This document shows positions 44,444 to 53,630 of a stretch of 64,000 nucleotides of DNA, piece by piece. Both the position numbers and the translations under genes were made by a program. The notes beneath the pieces were generated by a model, which saw only the letters and a program-made list of their open reading frames with translations, was not told the origin of the DNA and ran no database searches. Origin of the DNA: Mariniphaga sp964398855 (GTDB lineage Bacteria; Bacteroidota; Bacteroidia; Bacteroidales; Prolixibacteraceae); contig CAYNOQ010000002.1 of NCBI GenBank assembly GCA_964398855.1, forward strand, positions 13,689 to 77,688. Reading direction: 5' to 3'. Positions within the stretch are counted from its first letter, which is position 1; each line of letters opens with the position of its first letter.

Positions 44444-46273
44444 TTAAAACGAATAACTGATGCCTCCAAGAACATTAAAACTTTGCACCGGATATCCTAA
44501 CCACCGCTGGTATTGCTGAAAGCCGAAATTGTTTAGCCGGGCAAAAACCGAAAAGCGGTTTGTAATTTTATAGGTGGCATTAAAATTCAGATCAAAGACC
44601 ACGGAAAGGGGATAAGACTCCTTTTCCAGCTTTTCATGCAACAGCAGTTCGCTGTTTGTCAGCGGACGGGGATCGGTATCTCCGGGAATGCCCATTATCA
44701 GTGCCTGCCGCTGTCCGGTAAAAAACAGATCGGTTGTAAAACTCAACTGATCGGAAGCCTGATAGCCGACCGAAAATTTTGCATCCCAATCGGGGAGATT
44801 CCATGCTTTTTCCATGGTTTCCATATCATAAACATAATAGTTCCCCGACAGCAGTAAATTGGCTTTGCCTAATGAAGCATGAAAAACTTCAAGGTTGAAT
44901 TTCAACAGATTCAGGTTGTCATAAAGCACATCAAAATCGTTATCTGCAACGCCTTTATCAATCAAACCCTCCTGAAAACCGTGCCTGAACAAATAGTAAA
45001 GGGGCTGATCCTTGACGAGGGAGTAATTCACTCCAAGTTTAAATTTTGTTTTTGCGGCAAGCTTTCCATCAAATCCGCCAAAAAAGCGAAATTGCTCAAA
45101 CGTATTTTTTACGAGATGTTCCGGATTGACAAACGGATTCTCATAAGCAATTTTCGAGTAGTGATTTTGGATGAAATTTCCATCAACGCCTGCATAAATG
45201 GTAATAATCTCTTTAACCGGAGTCAGATTTGCCCTGATGTTGGGTGCAAGCCTGATTTTCAGGTCAGTGCTGCTGTCAATCACAAACCATGAGTTGATCC
45301 CAAGTTTGATGTTTGCCACCTCGCCGCCCAGCATATAGGCAGGTTTGGCTGTAATCCACGTTTGCTGGTTCAATCCGGTTTCTACCTGTTCCCTTCCAAA
45401 TGTCATCAGGTATTTTGTAACAACATCACTGACACTGATATAGGAAATTCCGGCATCAAGAAATCCGGTTCCGGTGTAGAACGGCTTTTTCAGATCAACC
45501 AAAAAATCCCCCAAATGCTCTCTTTGACCTGTCTTAGTGCCAAAATAGTGATACAGAAATTTGAAATCGAAGGTGAAATCATCTTTTCGAGCAGCAGGAT
45601 TCTCCAAGCCAATGGAAAAGCTCCCTTTGGTGAAAGTCTGCCGGCTGCCAAAATAATTGATCAGCTGATCTTTCTCTAATAAAGTAGCCGGAACTTCGTC
45701 AACAGGATAGCCGTAATAGTTGAATCCCTTGTGGTCAACACCGGCATTAAGCGAGAGTACGGAAGCCTGCGAAAAATACTTGAAAAACAGCTCCGCTTCA
45801 TTTTCTGAAAAGGGTGCGCTCACCCGGTCACCTCCTTCAAGATTGAGTTTTCCGTGGGATGAAAGGTGCCTTCCGTGAAGTCCGAAAAGGGTATTGCGGG
45901 AATTTTTCGTATTCAGGAAAAGCTCTCCGAACGGTCTGTTGTAATTACCTGCGCCGGCACTTATAAAACCCAAACCGGAGTCCTCCCTTGGAGCTGATGC
46001 CACAGTTGCCGCTTTCAGGGTATTTACCGAAAAGGTGTTGAATATCGGCTGACTGAAAATGCTGTATGTAAATACCGGTTTTTCCTGTTGTTCTTCATCT
46101 ATTTCAGGCATCGTACTGATTTTGTTTGCATCGGAAATGGTTGGTCGGTAGGATTTCACCACTTCCACTTCCTGAGTAAGTCTTTCGTCCTGCTGTGAAA
46201 AAACATTTATACTCAGAAGAATAACAAAAACAGAAAGTAAATAAACTCGTATCGTATTTGCGAACATATTCAT
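44444..46273 (-). CDS. Outer membrane beta-barrel protein paired with a TPR protein
   Basis: 609 residues with a signal peptide (VYLLSVFVILLSINVFSQ). A short N-terminal segment (LTQEVEVVKSYRPTISDANK) resembles the stretch that precedes TonB-dependent-receptor-like barrels in Bacteroidota, but no plug domain is present. The rest is amphipathic beta-strands ending in NVLGGISYSF, with the terminal Phe expected for outer membrane insertion. The gene starts 6 bases after the stop of the TPR gene, so the two are co-translated. Ligand and role unknown; a complex between the barrel and the periplasmic TPR protein is inferred from the pairing. Confidence 0.8.
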   Translation of the reverse strand: MNMFANTIRVYLLSVFVILLSINVFSQQDERLTQEVEVVKSYRPTISDANKISTMPEIDEEQQEKPVFTYSIFSQPIFNTFSVNTLKAATVASAPREDSGLGFISAGAGNYNRPFGELFLNTKNSRNTLFGLHGRHLSSHGKLNLEGGDRVSAPFSENEAELFFKYFSQASVLSLNAGVDHKGFNYYGYPVDEVPATLLEKDQLINYFGSRQTFTKGSFSIGLENPAARKDDFTFDFKFLYHYFGTKTGQREHLGDFLVDLKKPFYTGTGFLDAGISYISVSDVVTKYLMTFGREQVETGLNQQTWITAKPAYMLGGEVANIKLGINSWFVIDSSTDLKIRLAPNIRANLTPVKEIITIYAGVDGNFIQNHYSKIAYENPFVNPEHLVKNTFEQFRFFGGFDGKLAAKTKFKLGVNYSLVKDQPLYYLFRHGFQEGLIDKGVADNDFDVLYDNLNLLKFNLEVFHASLGKANLLLSGNYYVYDMETMEKAWNLPDWDAKFSVGYQASDQLSFTTDLFFTGQRQALIMGIPGDTDPRPLTNSELLLHEKLEKESYPLSVVFDLNFNATYKITNRFSVFARLNNFGFQQYQRWLGYPVQSFNVLGGISYSF

Positions 46274-46279
46274 CTCAAT

Positions 46280-49200
46280 TTAATTTTCGTTAATTTTTAG
46301 TTGGAACGAATTGTCTTTTGCGTCTTGCTGCTCCGATTGTTCCATTTTTTCAAGCTCGGCGAGTCTTCTTGATGCTTCGGCTTTTACGCCGTCATTTTCA
46401 GCGCTGTAATTTTCCACCACACTCCGCAGGGTGTGCTTTGCCTGAAAATAATCTCCGCGGTCATAATATATATCCGACAGCAATAGGAAAGCTTTTCCAA
46501 GCCAAAACTGGAATGGCGTTCCCTTGGAGATAAAATCCATAATTTCGTCTTCCGCCTGTTTTTTCTGATTTTGTTTGTAATATATTTCAGCAACAAGAAA
46601 TTTGGCTTCTGCTCCCTGCTCTAATTTGGTATCGGTAGCCACCGCTTTCAATGGCTCAAGCGCAGCATTCTGGTTACCAAGCAGATAATGGGATTTTCCT
46701 GAAATAAAATTGGCTTCCTTGTTCCAAGCCTCATTGGTTACTTCGGATTTTACCACTTTTCCGGCTGCCTGAATTGCTTCGTTATAAAATTTCAGCTGAA
46801 AATTGCAACGCATCTGCCCGGTGTAGGCTTTCAGCTGATTCCATTTATTTCCTGCTAATTTTTCAAGCCGGTTGAACAACTCCAGCGCCTGCTCATAATT
46901 TCCGGCATTGAAGGTGAGTTCCGAAGCCCGTGAAATCGCCTGCTCACTAAAAATATTGTTGGGCTGTCGTGCAACAAATGAGTAGTGTTCATTGGCTTTT
47001 GTGTAGCTGCCTTCATCATACAGCAGTTCAGCAAGATAAAAATGGGCATTGGTTGCAAAACTTCCATTGGGGAATTGCTGCAGATAGTTTTGCAGCTGCT
47101 GTGTTGCCTGCCTGTCGCGCGACAGATAGAGCCGCTCGGCTGCTGCATAGGTGAGTGAATCCTGCTCGGAAACGGTTACGTTCACTCCGCTGCCAAGGGT
47201 TCGGGTATATGCAAAATAGCCGTCAACATTATTCATTTCAACATAGCTGTTTTTTATTCCCAGCAGTGCAGCCTGAGCCTCAGGCGTTCCGGGGAAATTC
47301 TCGGCAACCCGCTTGTAATTTATCAACGCTTCGCTGAAATTCCCGTTATTAAAATGAATCAGTCCCGTTTGCAGCAACGCTCTGGGATAGAATGCTCCGT
47401 CAGCATAATTGCTGATGATTCGCTGATAGTTTCCGAGCGCTTCCGTATATTGCCCGAGGCGCTCGTTTGCACGCCCCAGTTCATAAAGCGCATCATCAAC
47501 ATATTCCGAATCGGGAAAGCCCTCCTGCAATTTTCGCAGCGAATTTATTTTCCCCTGCTGGTCGTGCTGTAATCCCTGACAAAATGCAATCTGGTACAAA
47601 GCGTAATCGGCATCAAAAATGCGCATATCCAATGCTCTCTGGTAGTTTTGCCTTGCAGAACCATATTCAGTATTTGCAAAATAGTAGTCGCCTAACCGGT
47701 TGTATGCATCCGCAAGTTTTTCCGTGCGCTGGTTTTGCATGGAGTTGATATAATTTCTGAAATGTGCGGCTGCCTGTTCAAAATTTTCCAATTTAAACCA
47801 GGAATATGCCAGATTGTATTCGGCATCTTTATACTCTGAAAGCGATGCGGCACCGGCGGTGCGAAGAAACTGAGAATAGTTGTCTGCCGCAGCACGGTAA
47901 TCTCCTGTCCGGTAAAGTGCTTCTGCCTTCCAGAAAAGCGCACGGGCGTTTATTTCGCGGTTGTATGTTCCGTTTTGAAGCGACAGATTAAAATGGTCAA
48001 TCGCCTGATTATATGATAAATTATTGAAAAGCTCCAGACCGCGGTAAAAAGTTACGCGCTGGTAGGCACCCAATATTTCGGGAGATTTCACTTCAATCTT
48101 TTCAATGGAACTCATGGCATCCTTATAATTTCGCGTAACCATAAATACCTGTGTCAAATAGCGGTATGCCTCGGTATTTCGCTGAGAATTGGGATAAAGG
48201 GTAATGTACCTGTCAAATGCTTTAATCGTTTCATTGAATGGCGAGTAGGAAAGCTCATAGGTGAGTTTTGCATAGCTGAACAGGGCATCTTCCTTAATCC
48301 GTTCATTGAAATCAAACTCTGATGCTGCTTCAAATGCAACCCTTGCCTTCTCCTTTTCATTCATTCGGATATAGCTGTCGGCCAGATGATAATAGGCATT
48401 TTGTGCCATTTCATCTTTTCCTTTAGATGCATTTTCCAGCAGCGGAATTGCTTTGTCAACCGCTCCGGTGCTATAGTAGCAATATCCCAGCAGATAGTTG
48501 TCTTCCCTTGTTTTCATTCCTGCTGTCCGGTGAAAAGCTTCAAGATACGGGATTGCCTGAGAATATTCGCGCAGGTGAAAATAGGAATCGCCAATAATTT
48601 TGGAAAGTTCACTTTTATGCTCTTCCTCAACATCGTTCAGGATGGGAACCGTATAGTTGATAATCTCTTCGTAGCGTTGCTGCTTATAATAGATGTGACT
48701 CACGTAGAGTGGAATAACTCTGGAGTAAGCCGGCTCCGACTCCAATTGCTTAAATCCATCAAGCGCCGACTGAAAATTTTCCTGCAAATACATGATGTGT
48801 GCCCAATAGTAGGTGGCAGGTCTGCTGTAAATCGAATTTGAGTTTTTCACCTCATTAAATTCCCGTAAAGCCTCTTCAGTGTTATCTGTCATCAAATGGG
48901 CATACCCGTTTTGATATTTCAGCTTTATTCTTTCAGGTTCTGTTAGCGAATTTTGATCAATCCCGCTAAAAGTTTTCAGTACAGCAACATACTGTTTTCT
49001 TTCAAACTGATAATCGCTAAGATTGAAAAGCGCATTGTTCATATAGGGACTTGCAGGATGCCGGTCAATAAAATTTTCCAGCAATCTGTTTCCCGAAGTG
49101 TGCCCTGCCTTCAGCGCTGAAACCGATTTGAAATATTCAGCCTCCGAATATAGCTCCGACCAAGGCTCAATCAGCTCCTGCACTTTTTCAAATTGCCGGA

Positions 49201-49351
49201 ATGCCGCATTGTATTTCCCCTGATGGAAAAGCTCCCGTCCTGTCTGCACCTCTTTTTCCACATCTTCAAAAAAGGCGGTTTGCTGTGCAAACGCCGGAAG
49301 TGCAAAAATCAGCAAAATCAAGAAAATAAAATTACACTGTATTGTTTTCAT
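46280..49351 (-). CDS. Large exported tetratricopeptide-repeat protein
   Basis: 1023 residues with a signal peptide (FIFLILLIFALPAFAQ). The body is built of some 20 TPR units throughout residues 25-1000, for example FHQGKYNAAFRQFEKVQELI, YRTGDYRAAADNYSQFL, LGQYTEALGNYQRII and YDRGDYFQAKHTLRSVVENY; several resemble the BamD/YbgF-type TPRs. The C-terminus is polar and low in complexity (EKMEQSEQQDAKDNSF). It is a periplasmic or outer-membrane-associated scaffold; the tightly linked barrel protein is the likely partner. A minus-strand TACTTTTG at 49365-49372 may be its promoter. Confidence 0.88.
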   Translation of the reverse strand: MKTIQCNFIFLILLIFALPAFAQQTAFFEDVEKEVQTGRELFHQGKYNAAFRQFEKVQELIEPWSELYSEAEYFKSVSALKAGHTSGNRLLENFIDRHPASPYMNNALFNLSDYQFERKQYVAVLKTFSGIDQNSLTEPERIKLKYQNGYAHLMTDNTEEALREFNEVKNSNSIYSRPATYYWAHIMYLQENFQSALDGFKQLESEPAYSRVIPLYVSHIYYKQQRYEEIINYTVPILNDVEEEHKSELSKIIGDSYFHLREYSQAIPYLEAFHRTAGMKTREDNYLLGYCYYSTGAVDKAIPLLENASKGKDEMAQNAYYHLADSYIRMNEKEKARVAFEAASEFDFNERIKEDALFSYAKLTYELSYSPFNETIKAFDRYITLYPNSQRNTEAYRYLTQVFMVTRNYKDAMSSIEKIEVKSPEILGAYQRVTFYRGLELFNNLSYNQAIDHFNLSLQNGTYNREINARALFWKAEALYRTGDYRAAADNYSQFLRTAGAASLSEYKDAEYNLAYSWFKLENFEQAAAHFRNYINSMQNQRTEKLADAYNRLGDYYFANTEYGSARQNYQRALDMRIFDADYALYQIAFCQGLQHDQQGKINSLRKLQEGFPDSEYVDDALYELGRANERLGQYTEALGNYQRIISNYADGAFYPRALLQTGLIHFNNGNFSEALINYKRVAENFPGTPEAQAALLGIKNSYVEMNNVDGYFAYTRTLGSGVNVTVSEQDSLTYAAAERLYLSRDRQATQQLQNYLQQFPNGSFATNAHFYLAELLYDEGSYTKANEHYSFVARQPNNIFSEQAISRASELTFNAGNYEQALELFNRLEKLAGNKWNQLKAYTGQMRCNFQLKFYNEAIQAAGKVVKSEVTNEAWNKEANFISGKSHYLLGNQNAALEPLKAVATDTKLEQGAEAKFLVAEIYYKQNQKKQAEDEIMDFISKGTPFQFWLGKAFLLLSDIYYDRGDYFQAKHTLRSVVENYSAENDGVKAEASRRLAELEKMEQSEQQDAKDNSFQLKINEN

Positions 49352-49591
49352 TTAAATATTTTTTCAAAAGTATAAAACGGGCACATTTTTACATTAATCC
49401 AACTTTGCATCACCAGCAGATAGCGCTCCATTTATAACTGATTTCAATAAAAGTCCTAAAATAGTTATTAAACTTCTTACGAACCATTCAAAATCATTAG
49501 TTTTTCTTAACAACTAACTGTTTATTTCTTTCCTTTATTATCTGTGCGGGTAAAAAAATTAACCCTATATTCGGGCTGAATTCGTTAATAA

Positions 49592-50311
49592 ATGGAAAAT
49601 AACAAAATCATAGAGTTGCTTTCGGCTGACATATATCAGCGTGATAACCTGATACTTTCGGACGTAAATCTCACCATCAATGCAGGTGAATTTGTCTATG
49701 TTACCGGGAAGGTGGGCACCGGCAAATCGAGCCTGATAAAGACACTTAACGCTGAGCTTCCGCTGCAAAAGGGAATTGGAGAAGTTGCAGGATTTAATCT
49801 TCAGAACATAAAACATAAAGCCATTTCACAACTGCGCCGTAAGCTGGGAGTTGTTTTTCAGGATTTCAGACTGCTTCCCGACAGAAATGTTTTTGATAAT
49901 CTGGAATTTGTATTGAAGGCTACCGGATGGAGAAACCGTATGGAAATTACGGAGCGCATCGGGCAGGTGCTAAAACGTGTCGGTATGTTCGATGCAAAAA
50001 GGAAAATGCCCTATCAGCTCAGCGGTGGCGAACAGCAGCGAGTGGTGATTGCCCGCGCCATTCTCAACGATCCGCTGATCATTCTTGCAGATGAGCCAAC
50101 AGGAAACCTTGATCCTGAAACCTCAACAGAAATTATGGAACTTTTTCTCGAATTGAACAGGGAAGGCAAAACCATAATCATCTCAACACATGACTTTGCA
50201 GTGATTGCAAGCAAACCTGCGCGCACCTTAGTTTGTGCCGGCGGCATGATTTCCGATTCGGCAAGAGACAATATTCTTCTTGATTTTGAAAGTATTCTGG
50301 GATTGTCTTAG
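49592..50311 (+). CDS. ftsE: ABC transporter ATP-binding protein, FtsE-like
   Basis: 239 residues, a full ATPase: Walker A GKVGTGKSSLI (residues 36-46), Q-loop GVVFQDFRLLPDRNVFDNLEF, signature LSGGEQQRVVIARAI, Walker B LIILADEPTGNLDPET and H-loop IIISTHDF. The FQDFRLLPDRNVFDN stretch is characteristic of FtsE, the cell-division ATPase that with FtsX controls periplasmic peptidoglycan hydrolases. No FtsX lies next to it here. A lipoprotein-export LolD role is the main alternative. Confidence 0.85.
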   Translation: MENNKIIELLSADIYQRDNLILSDVNLTINAGEFVYVTGKVGTGKSSLIKTLNAELPLQKGIGEVAGFNLQNIKHKAISQLRRKLGVVFQDFRLLPDRNVFDNLEFVLKATGWRNRMEITERIGQVLKRVGMFDAKRKMPYQLSGGEQQRVVIARAILNDPLIILADEPTGNLDPETSTEIMELFLELNREGKTIIISTHDFAVIASKPARTLVCAGGMISDSARDNILLDFESILGLS

Positions 50312-50344
50312 ACGCAAATTTTCAGACTTGGAGAATCATTAAAA

Positions 50345-50374
50345 AAAGCCTCTCACCTTCAGGTGAAAGGCTTT
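50345..50374 (+). terminator. Intrinsic terminator after ftsE
   Basis: AAAGCCTCTCACCT-TC-AGGTGAAAGGCTTT forms a 14-bp stem with one mismatch, flanked by A and T bases. It lies between ftsE (plus) and tRNA-Tyr (minus) and probably ends both. Confidence 0.8.
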
Positions 50375-50382
50375 ATCATTTG

Positions 50383-50465
50383 TGGGGAGAGGAGGATTCG
50401 AACCTCCGAAGGCGTCAGCCAATAGATTTACAGTCTACCCCATTTGTCCACTTTGGTATCTCCCC
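50383..50465 (-). tRNA. tRNA-Tyr (anticodon GTA)
   Basis: 83 bases on the minus strand: acceptor GGGGAGA/TCTCCCC with discriminator A, anticodon stem TAGA/TCTA around CTGTAAA (anticodon GTA), long variable arm TTGGCTGACGCCTTC, T-arm GGAGG-TTCGAAT-CCTCC. CCA is not encoded. Thirteen bases downstream of tRNA-Thr, so the two are co-transcribed. Confidence 0.97.
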
Positions 50466-50478
50466 GTAATATTTTCCG

Positions 50479-50552
50479 AGCCGGATGTCAGATTCGAACT
50501 GACGACCCCGAGATTACAAATCACGTGCTCTGGCCAACTGAGCTAATCCGGC
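50479..50552 (-). tRNA. tRNA-Thr (anticodon TGT)
   Basis: 74 bases on the minus strand: acceptor GCCGGAT/ATCCGGC with discriminator T, D-arm GCTC/GAGC, anticodon stem CGTGA/TCTCG (one U-U mismatch) around TTTGTAA (anticodon TGT), and T-arm GTCAG-TTCGAAT-CTGAC. CCA is not encoded. Confidence 0.95.
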
Positions 50553-50601
50553 CTTTTTTCAATATTTCCCAGAACGTTTTGCCGTTTTTAAAACAGCGGC
50601 G

Positions 50602-50633
50602 CAAAGAAAAGAATTTATTTTTTATCCTGCAAA
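50602..50633 (-). promoter_or_regulatory. Promoter of the tRNA-Thr/tRNA-Tyr operon
   Basis: On the minus strand, TTTG (50633-50630), 20 bases, then TTTCTTTG (50609-50602): one mismatch from the TTTG-N19..21-TAnnTTTG pattern. It is about 50 bases upstream of tRNA-Thr. Confidence 0.5.
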
Positions 50634-50675
50634 ACAAATCTCAATCTTTTAAGAACTCTTTTTTTTAACATAAAA

Positions 50676-50776
50676 AGTGGGTAAGCTACCTGTGTCGCAC
50701 CGCTACAACCGCTTACCCTTGCTGCCTTCCGACCCTGGGGGAATTCAGCAGGAGCTGGTCGCACAGGACTTACCCG
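50676..50776 (-). ncRNA. ffs: Signal recognition particle RNA, small bacterial type (4.5S)
   Basis: The minus strand contains the SRP apical core CAGGGTCGGAAGGCAGCAAG inside a long hairpin. The 5' arm GGGTAAGTCCTGTGCGACC pairs with the 3' arm GGTGCGACACAGGTAGCTTACCC. The length of about 100 bases is that of the 4.5S form, and a T run follows the 3' end. It binds Ffh for co-translational targeting of membrane proteins. The 5' end is set from the promoter position and could be off by a few bases. Confidence 0.95.
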
Positions 50777-50780
50777 GGTG

Positions 50781-50811
50781 CAAAAGTAGAAAATTTTAAG
50801 TTCCCGGCAAA
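50781..50811 (-). promoter_or_regulatory. Consensus Bacteroidota promoter of the SRP RNA gene
   Basis: On the minus strand TTTG (50811-50808), exactly 19 bases, then TACTTTTG (50788-50781): a perfect TTTG-N19-TAnnTTTG promoter. Transcription should start near 50776. Confidence 0.8.
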
Positions 50812-50829
50812 CATACGATCAAATAAACC

Positions 50830-50837
50830 TATCTTTG
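50830..50837 (+). promoter_or_regulatory. Candidate -7 promoter element of the DUF4199 gene
   Basis: TATCTTTG is an exact TAnnTTTG match 36 bases before the ATG at 50873, divergent from the SRP RNA promoter. No TTTG is present at the right spacing. Confidence 0.4.
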
Positions 50838-50872
50838 CATTTAACATTCTTTTAGCAATAAAAATACAAATT

Positions 50873-51400
50873 ATGGAAAAAGAGAAAGTATCTGTCTGGA
50901 AATCATCACTTAATTACGGACTTTATTTAGGTATTGCCATTGTGCTCGTTTCAGTGGCATATTACGCTACCGGTAATACTTTTGCAAAATCTTCACAATG
51001 GGTGGGCTACGTCCTGATGATTGGAGGGATTATTTATGCACAGTTAAATTACCGTAAATCTTTGGGAGGCGCTATGACCTATGGAGAGGCGTTAGGGGTT
51101 GGAGTGCTCACTCTGGTGTTCGCTTCGCTCATATCATCGGTTTATACCTACATACTCTATACGGTTATTGACCCTTCACTGCAGGAGCAAATGCGCCTTG
51201 TAATGGAAGAACAGCTTGTTAATCAGGGGAAGCTGCCTGAGGAGCAGATTGAAATGGCGATACAAATGGCATCGAAATTTCAAAGCCCGATGATGATGTT
51301 TTTTATGGGTATTTTCGGAGGAGCACTGACGGGATTGATTATCTCCCTGATTACATCCATTTTTACTCAGAAAAAACCGGCTGATGCATTTGCCGAATAA
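50873..51400 (+). CDS. DUF4199 family membrane protein
   Basis: 175 residues with four predicted membrane helices: LNYGLYLGIAIVLVSVAYYA, WVGYVLMIGGIIYAQLNYR, GVGVLTLVFASLISSVYTYI and MFFMGIFGGALTGLIISLIT. The GGAMTYGEALGVGVL motif between helices two and three is typical of the Bacteroidota DUF4199 family, whose function is unknown. It lies 35 bases upstream of the GT2 gene in the same direction, so the two are probably co-transcribed. Confidence 0.88.
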   Translation: MEKEKVSVWKSSLNYGLYLGIAIVLVSVAYYATGNTFAKSSQWVGYVLMIGGIIYAQLNYRKSLGGAMTYGEALGVGVLTLVFASLISSVYTYILYTVIDPSLQEQMRLVMEEQLVNQGKLPEEQIEMAIQMASKFQSPMMMFFMGIFGGALTGLIISLITSIFTQKKPADAFAE

Positions 51401-51435
51401 CAAGAAGAAAAAACAAAAATAAAACAGTTTTCAGG

Positions 51436-52389
51436 ATGGATATTTCTGTTGTTATCCCTTTATATAACGAAGAAGAATCATTGCCGGAACTTGCAGCATG
51501 GATTGAAAAGGTGATGAATACCAATAGTTTCTCCTATGAAATCCTGATGATTGACGACGGCAGCCGGGATAACTCCTGGCAGGTGATTCAAAATCTTCAG
51601 ACAAAAAACCGGCACATTAAAGGGATAAAATTCAGGCGAAATTACGGAAAATCAGCTGCTCTCTTTTGCGGTTTTGATGCTGCCAGAGGAGATGTGGTTA
51701 TCACCATGGATGCAGATCTACAGGATAGTCCTGATGAAATACCCGGGCTTTACCAAATGATTTCAGAAGATGGATTTGACCTTGTTTCGGGATGGAAAAA
51801 GAAGCGGCACGACCCGGTTTTAACTAAAAATATTCCAAGTAAAATTTATAACTGGACAGTGCGGCGAATGACCGGCATCAAGCTGCATGATATGAATTGT
51901 GGTCTGAAAGCCTATCGCAGCAATGTGGTAAAAAGCATTGAAGTGTATGGCGAAATGCACCGCTATATTCCCGTATTGGCAAAATGGGCAGGTTTTTCCA
52001 ACATCGGCGAAAAAGTGGTGGAGCACAGTGAGCGAAAATATGGCACAACCAAATTTGGAATGGAGCGGTTTATCCGCGGTCCGCTTGACCTGCTGTCGGT
52101 GATGTTTATTTCACGCTTTGTAAAACGACCCATGCACTTTTTCGGAATTCTCGGAATTTTTATGATTATTGTCGGAATTGCTGCCGCCATCTATTTGGGT
52201 GTGCAAAAAATTATCCAGCTGAAACAGGGAATCATTGGAAATCTGATTACCAACAGTCCCTATTTCTATATTGCACTGACAGCAATGATCATCGGTGCAC
52301 AATTTTTCCTTGCCGGCTTTTTGGGAGAACTTGTCTCACGCAGCGCCCAGGACAGAAATAAGTATCAGATTGAAGCGACGACATTTTGA
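51436..52389 (+). CDS. GT2 family glycosyltransferase, polyprenyl-phosphate hexosyltransferase type
   Basis: 317 residues. The GT-A domain has ISVVIPLYNEEESLPELAAW, MIDDGSRDNSW, the metal motif MDADLQDSPDEIP (DxD) and MNCGLKAYR. Two C-terminal membrane helices (FFGILGIFMIIVGIAAAIYL and YIALTAMIIGAQFFLAGFLGE) give the DPM1/GtrB-like layout that moves glucose or mannose onto undecaprenyl phosphate at the cytoplasmic face. The gene follows the DUF4199 gene; in Bacteroidota these two families are often neighbours, which suggests an envelope glycan role. Confidence 0.92.
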   Translation: MDISVVIPLYNEEESLPELAAWIEKVMNTNSFSYEILMIDDGSRDNSWQVIQNLQTKNRHIKGIKFRRNYGKSAALFCGFDAARGDVVITMDADLQDSPDEIPGLYQMISEDGFDLVSGWKKKRHDPVLTKNIPSKIYNWTVRRMTGIKLHDMNCGLKAYRSNVVKSIEVYGEMHRYIPVLAKWAGFSNIGEKVVEHSERKYGTTKFGMERFIRGPLDLLSVMFISRFVKRPMHFFGILGIFMIIVGIAAAIYLGVQKIIQLKQGIIGNLITNSPYFYIALTAMIIGAQFFLAGFLGELVSRSAQDRNKYQIEATTF

Positions 52390-52503
52390 TACCGGGGAGA
52401 ACTGACAGACTGATAAATTCGCCAGTTTTGATTGCATGTTTTTTCAATACAGTTTCAAGCGTTTGTTAAATTGATGTAAATTTACTCACTTCACAAATAC
52501 GCC

Positions 52504-53601
52504 ATGTTTATAACCGTTGGAATACTCCTCTTGTTGGCTGGTTTGGCAACTGCTATTCTAAATCAGCCCAAATTTGGGAAACTGCATAGAGGGGAACAAA
52601 TACGCAAAATGGAAAACGAACCGAATTACAGAAACGGCTCTTTTCAAAATCAAAGTCATACACCCTCTTTTACTCCAAATGCCGGTGGATTTACGGTTGC
52701 CCGGGAGTTACTTTTTAAACGAAGTAAAAGAGTGGTTCCCAAAAACGAAATTCCTTCCGTAAAAACGGAACTGAAAAGTTTGGATACAAACAGAGATGTT
52801 CTGGTGTGGTTTGGGCACTCTTCCTATTTTCTGCAAATTAACGGCAAACGAATTTTGGTAGATCCGGTTTTTTCTTCCCATGCCTCACCTTTTTCCTTTT
52901 TTGGCAAAGCTTTTAAAGGAAGCAACATCTATTCTGTTGCCGACATTCCGGAAATTGACTGGCTCCTCATTACGCACGACCACTGGGATCATCTGGACTA
53001 CCCGACAATAAAAAAACTGCAAACCAAAGTTAAACGGGTAGCTTGCGGACTTGGTGTCGGCAGCCATTTCAGATACTGGGAATATCCGGAAGAGCAAATT
53101 ACCGAAAAGAACTGGAATCAATCGGTTATTTCTGAAGATGGCATAAAAATCTACACTGCTCCGGCAAGGCATTTTTCAGGAAGAGGATTGAAAAGAAATA
53201 AAACGCTGTGGACTTCCTTTATATTGAAAACCGGCGGAATGACAATTTTTATTGGCGGAGACGGTGGATATGATACCCATTTTGCAGAAACAGGAAAAAA
53301 ATTCGGTCCCTTTGATCTGGCGATTTTAGAGAACGGTCAATACAATAAAAACTGGCGGAACATTCATCTGATGCCGGAAGAATTTATTCTGGCTGCCAAA
53401 GATTTGAATGCCAAAAATCTTTTTCCCGTGCATAACTCAAAATTTGCACTTTCTACTCATGCCTGGGATGAGCCGCTGAAAAGAATCACCAATCTTTGCC
53501 GGGGTGAAGATTTTAATTTATGGACTCCAAAAATTGGTGAACCGGTAGATTTGAAAGTAGGAAAACAATATTTTTCAGAATGGTGGCAGGAGTTAGACTA
53601 A
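52504..53601 (+). CDS. MBL-fold metallo-hydrolase, NAPE-phospholipase D-like
   Basis: 365 residues. The N-terminal hydrophobic helix (FITVGILLLLAGLATAILN) anchors it in or exports it across the inner membrane. The metallo-beta-lactamase domain starts near residue 90 with VLVWFGHSSYFLQINGKRILVDPVF, then the zinc motif LLITHDHWDHLD, TAPARHFSGRG, IFIGGDGGYDTHF and LFPVHNSKFAL. This order is that of the NAPE-PLD/UlaG-related group that cleaves lipid phosphodiesters. The natural lipid substrate is unknown. Confidence 0.88.
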   Translation: MFITVGILLLLAGLATAILNQPKFGKLHRGEQIRKMENEPNYRNGSFQNQSHTPSFTPNAGGFTVARELLFKRSKRVVPKNEIPSVKTELKSLDTNRDVLVWFGHSSYFLQINGKRILVDPVFSSHASPFSFFGKAFKGSNIYSVADIPEIDWLLITHDHWDHLDYPTIKKLQTKVKRVACGLGVGSHFRYWEYPEEQITEKNWNQSVISEDGIKIYTAPARHFSGRGLKRNKTLWTSFILKTGGMTIFIGGDGGYDTHFAETGKKFGPFDLAILENGQYNKNWRNIHLMPEEFILAAKDLNAKNLFPVHNSKFALSTHAWDEPLKRITNLCRGEDFNLWTPKIGEPVDLKVGKQYFSEWWQELD

Positions 53602-53630
53602 TTTAGAATATTGGTTATCAGCGTTTTGTT

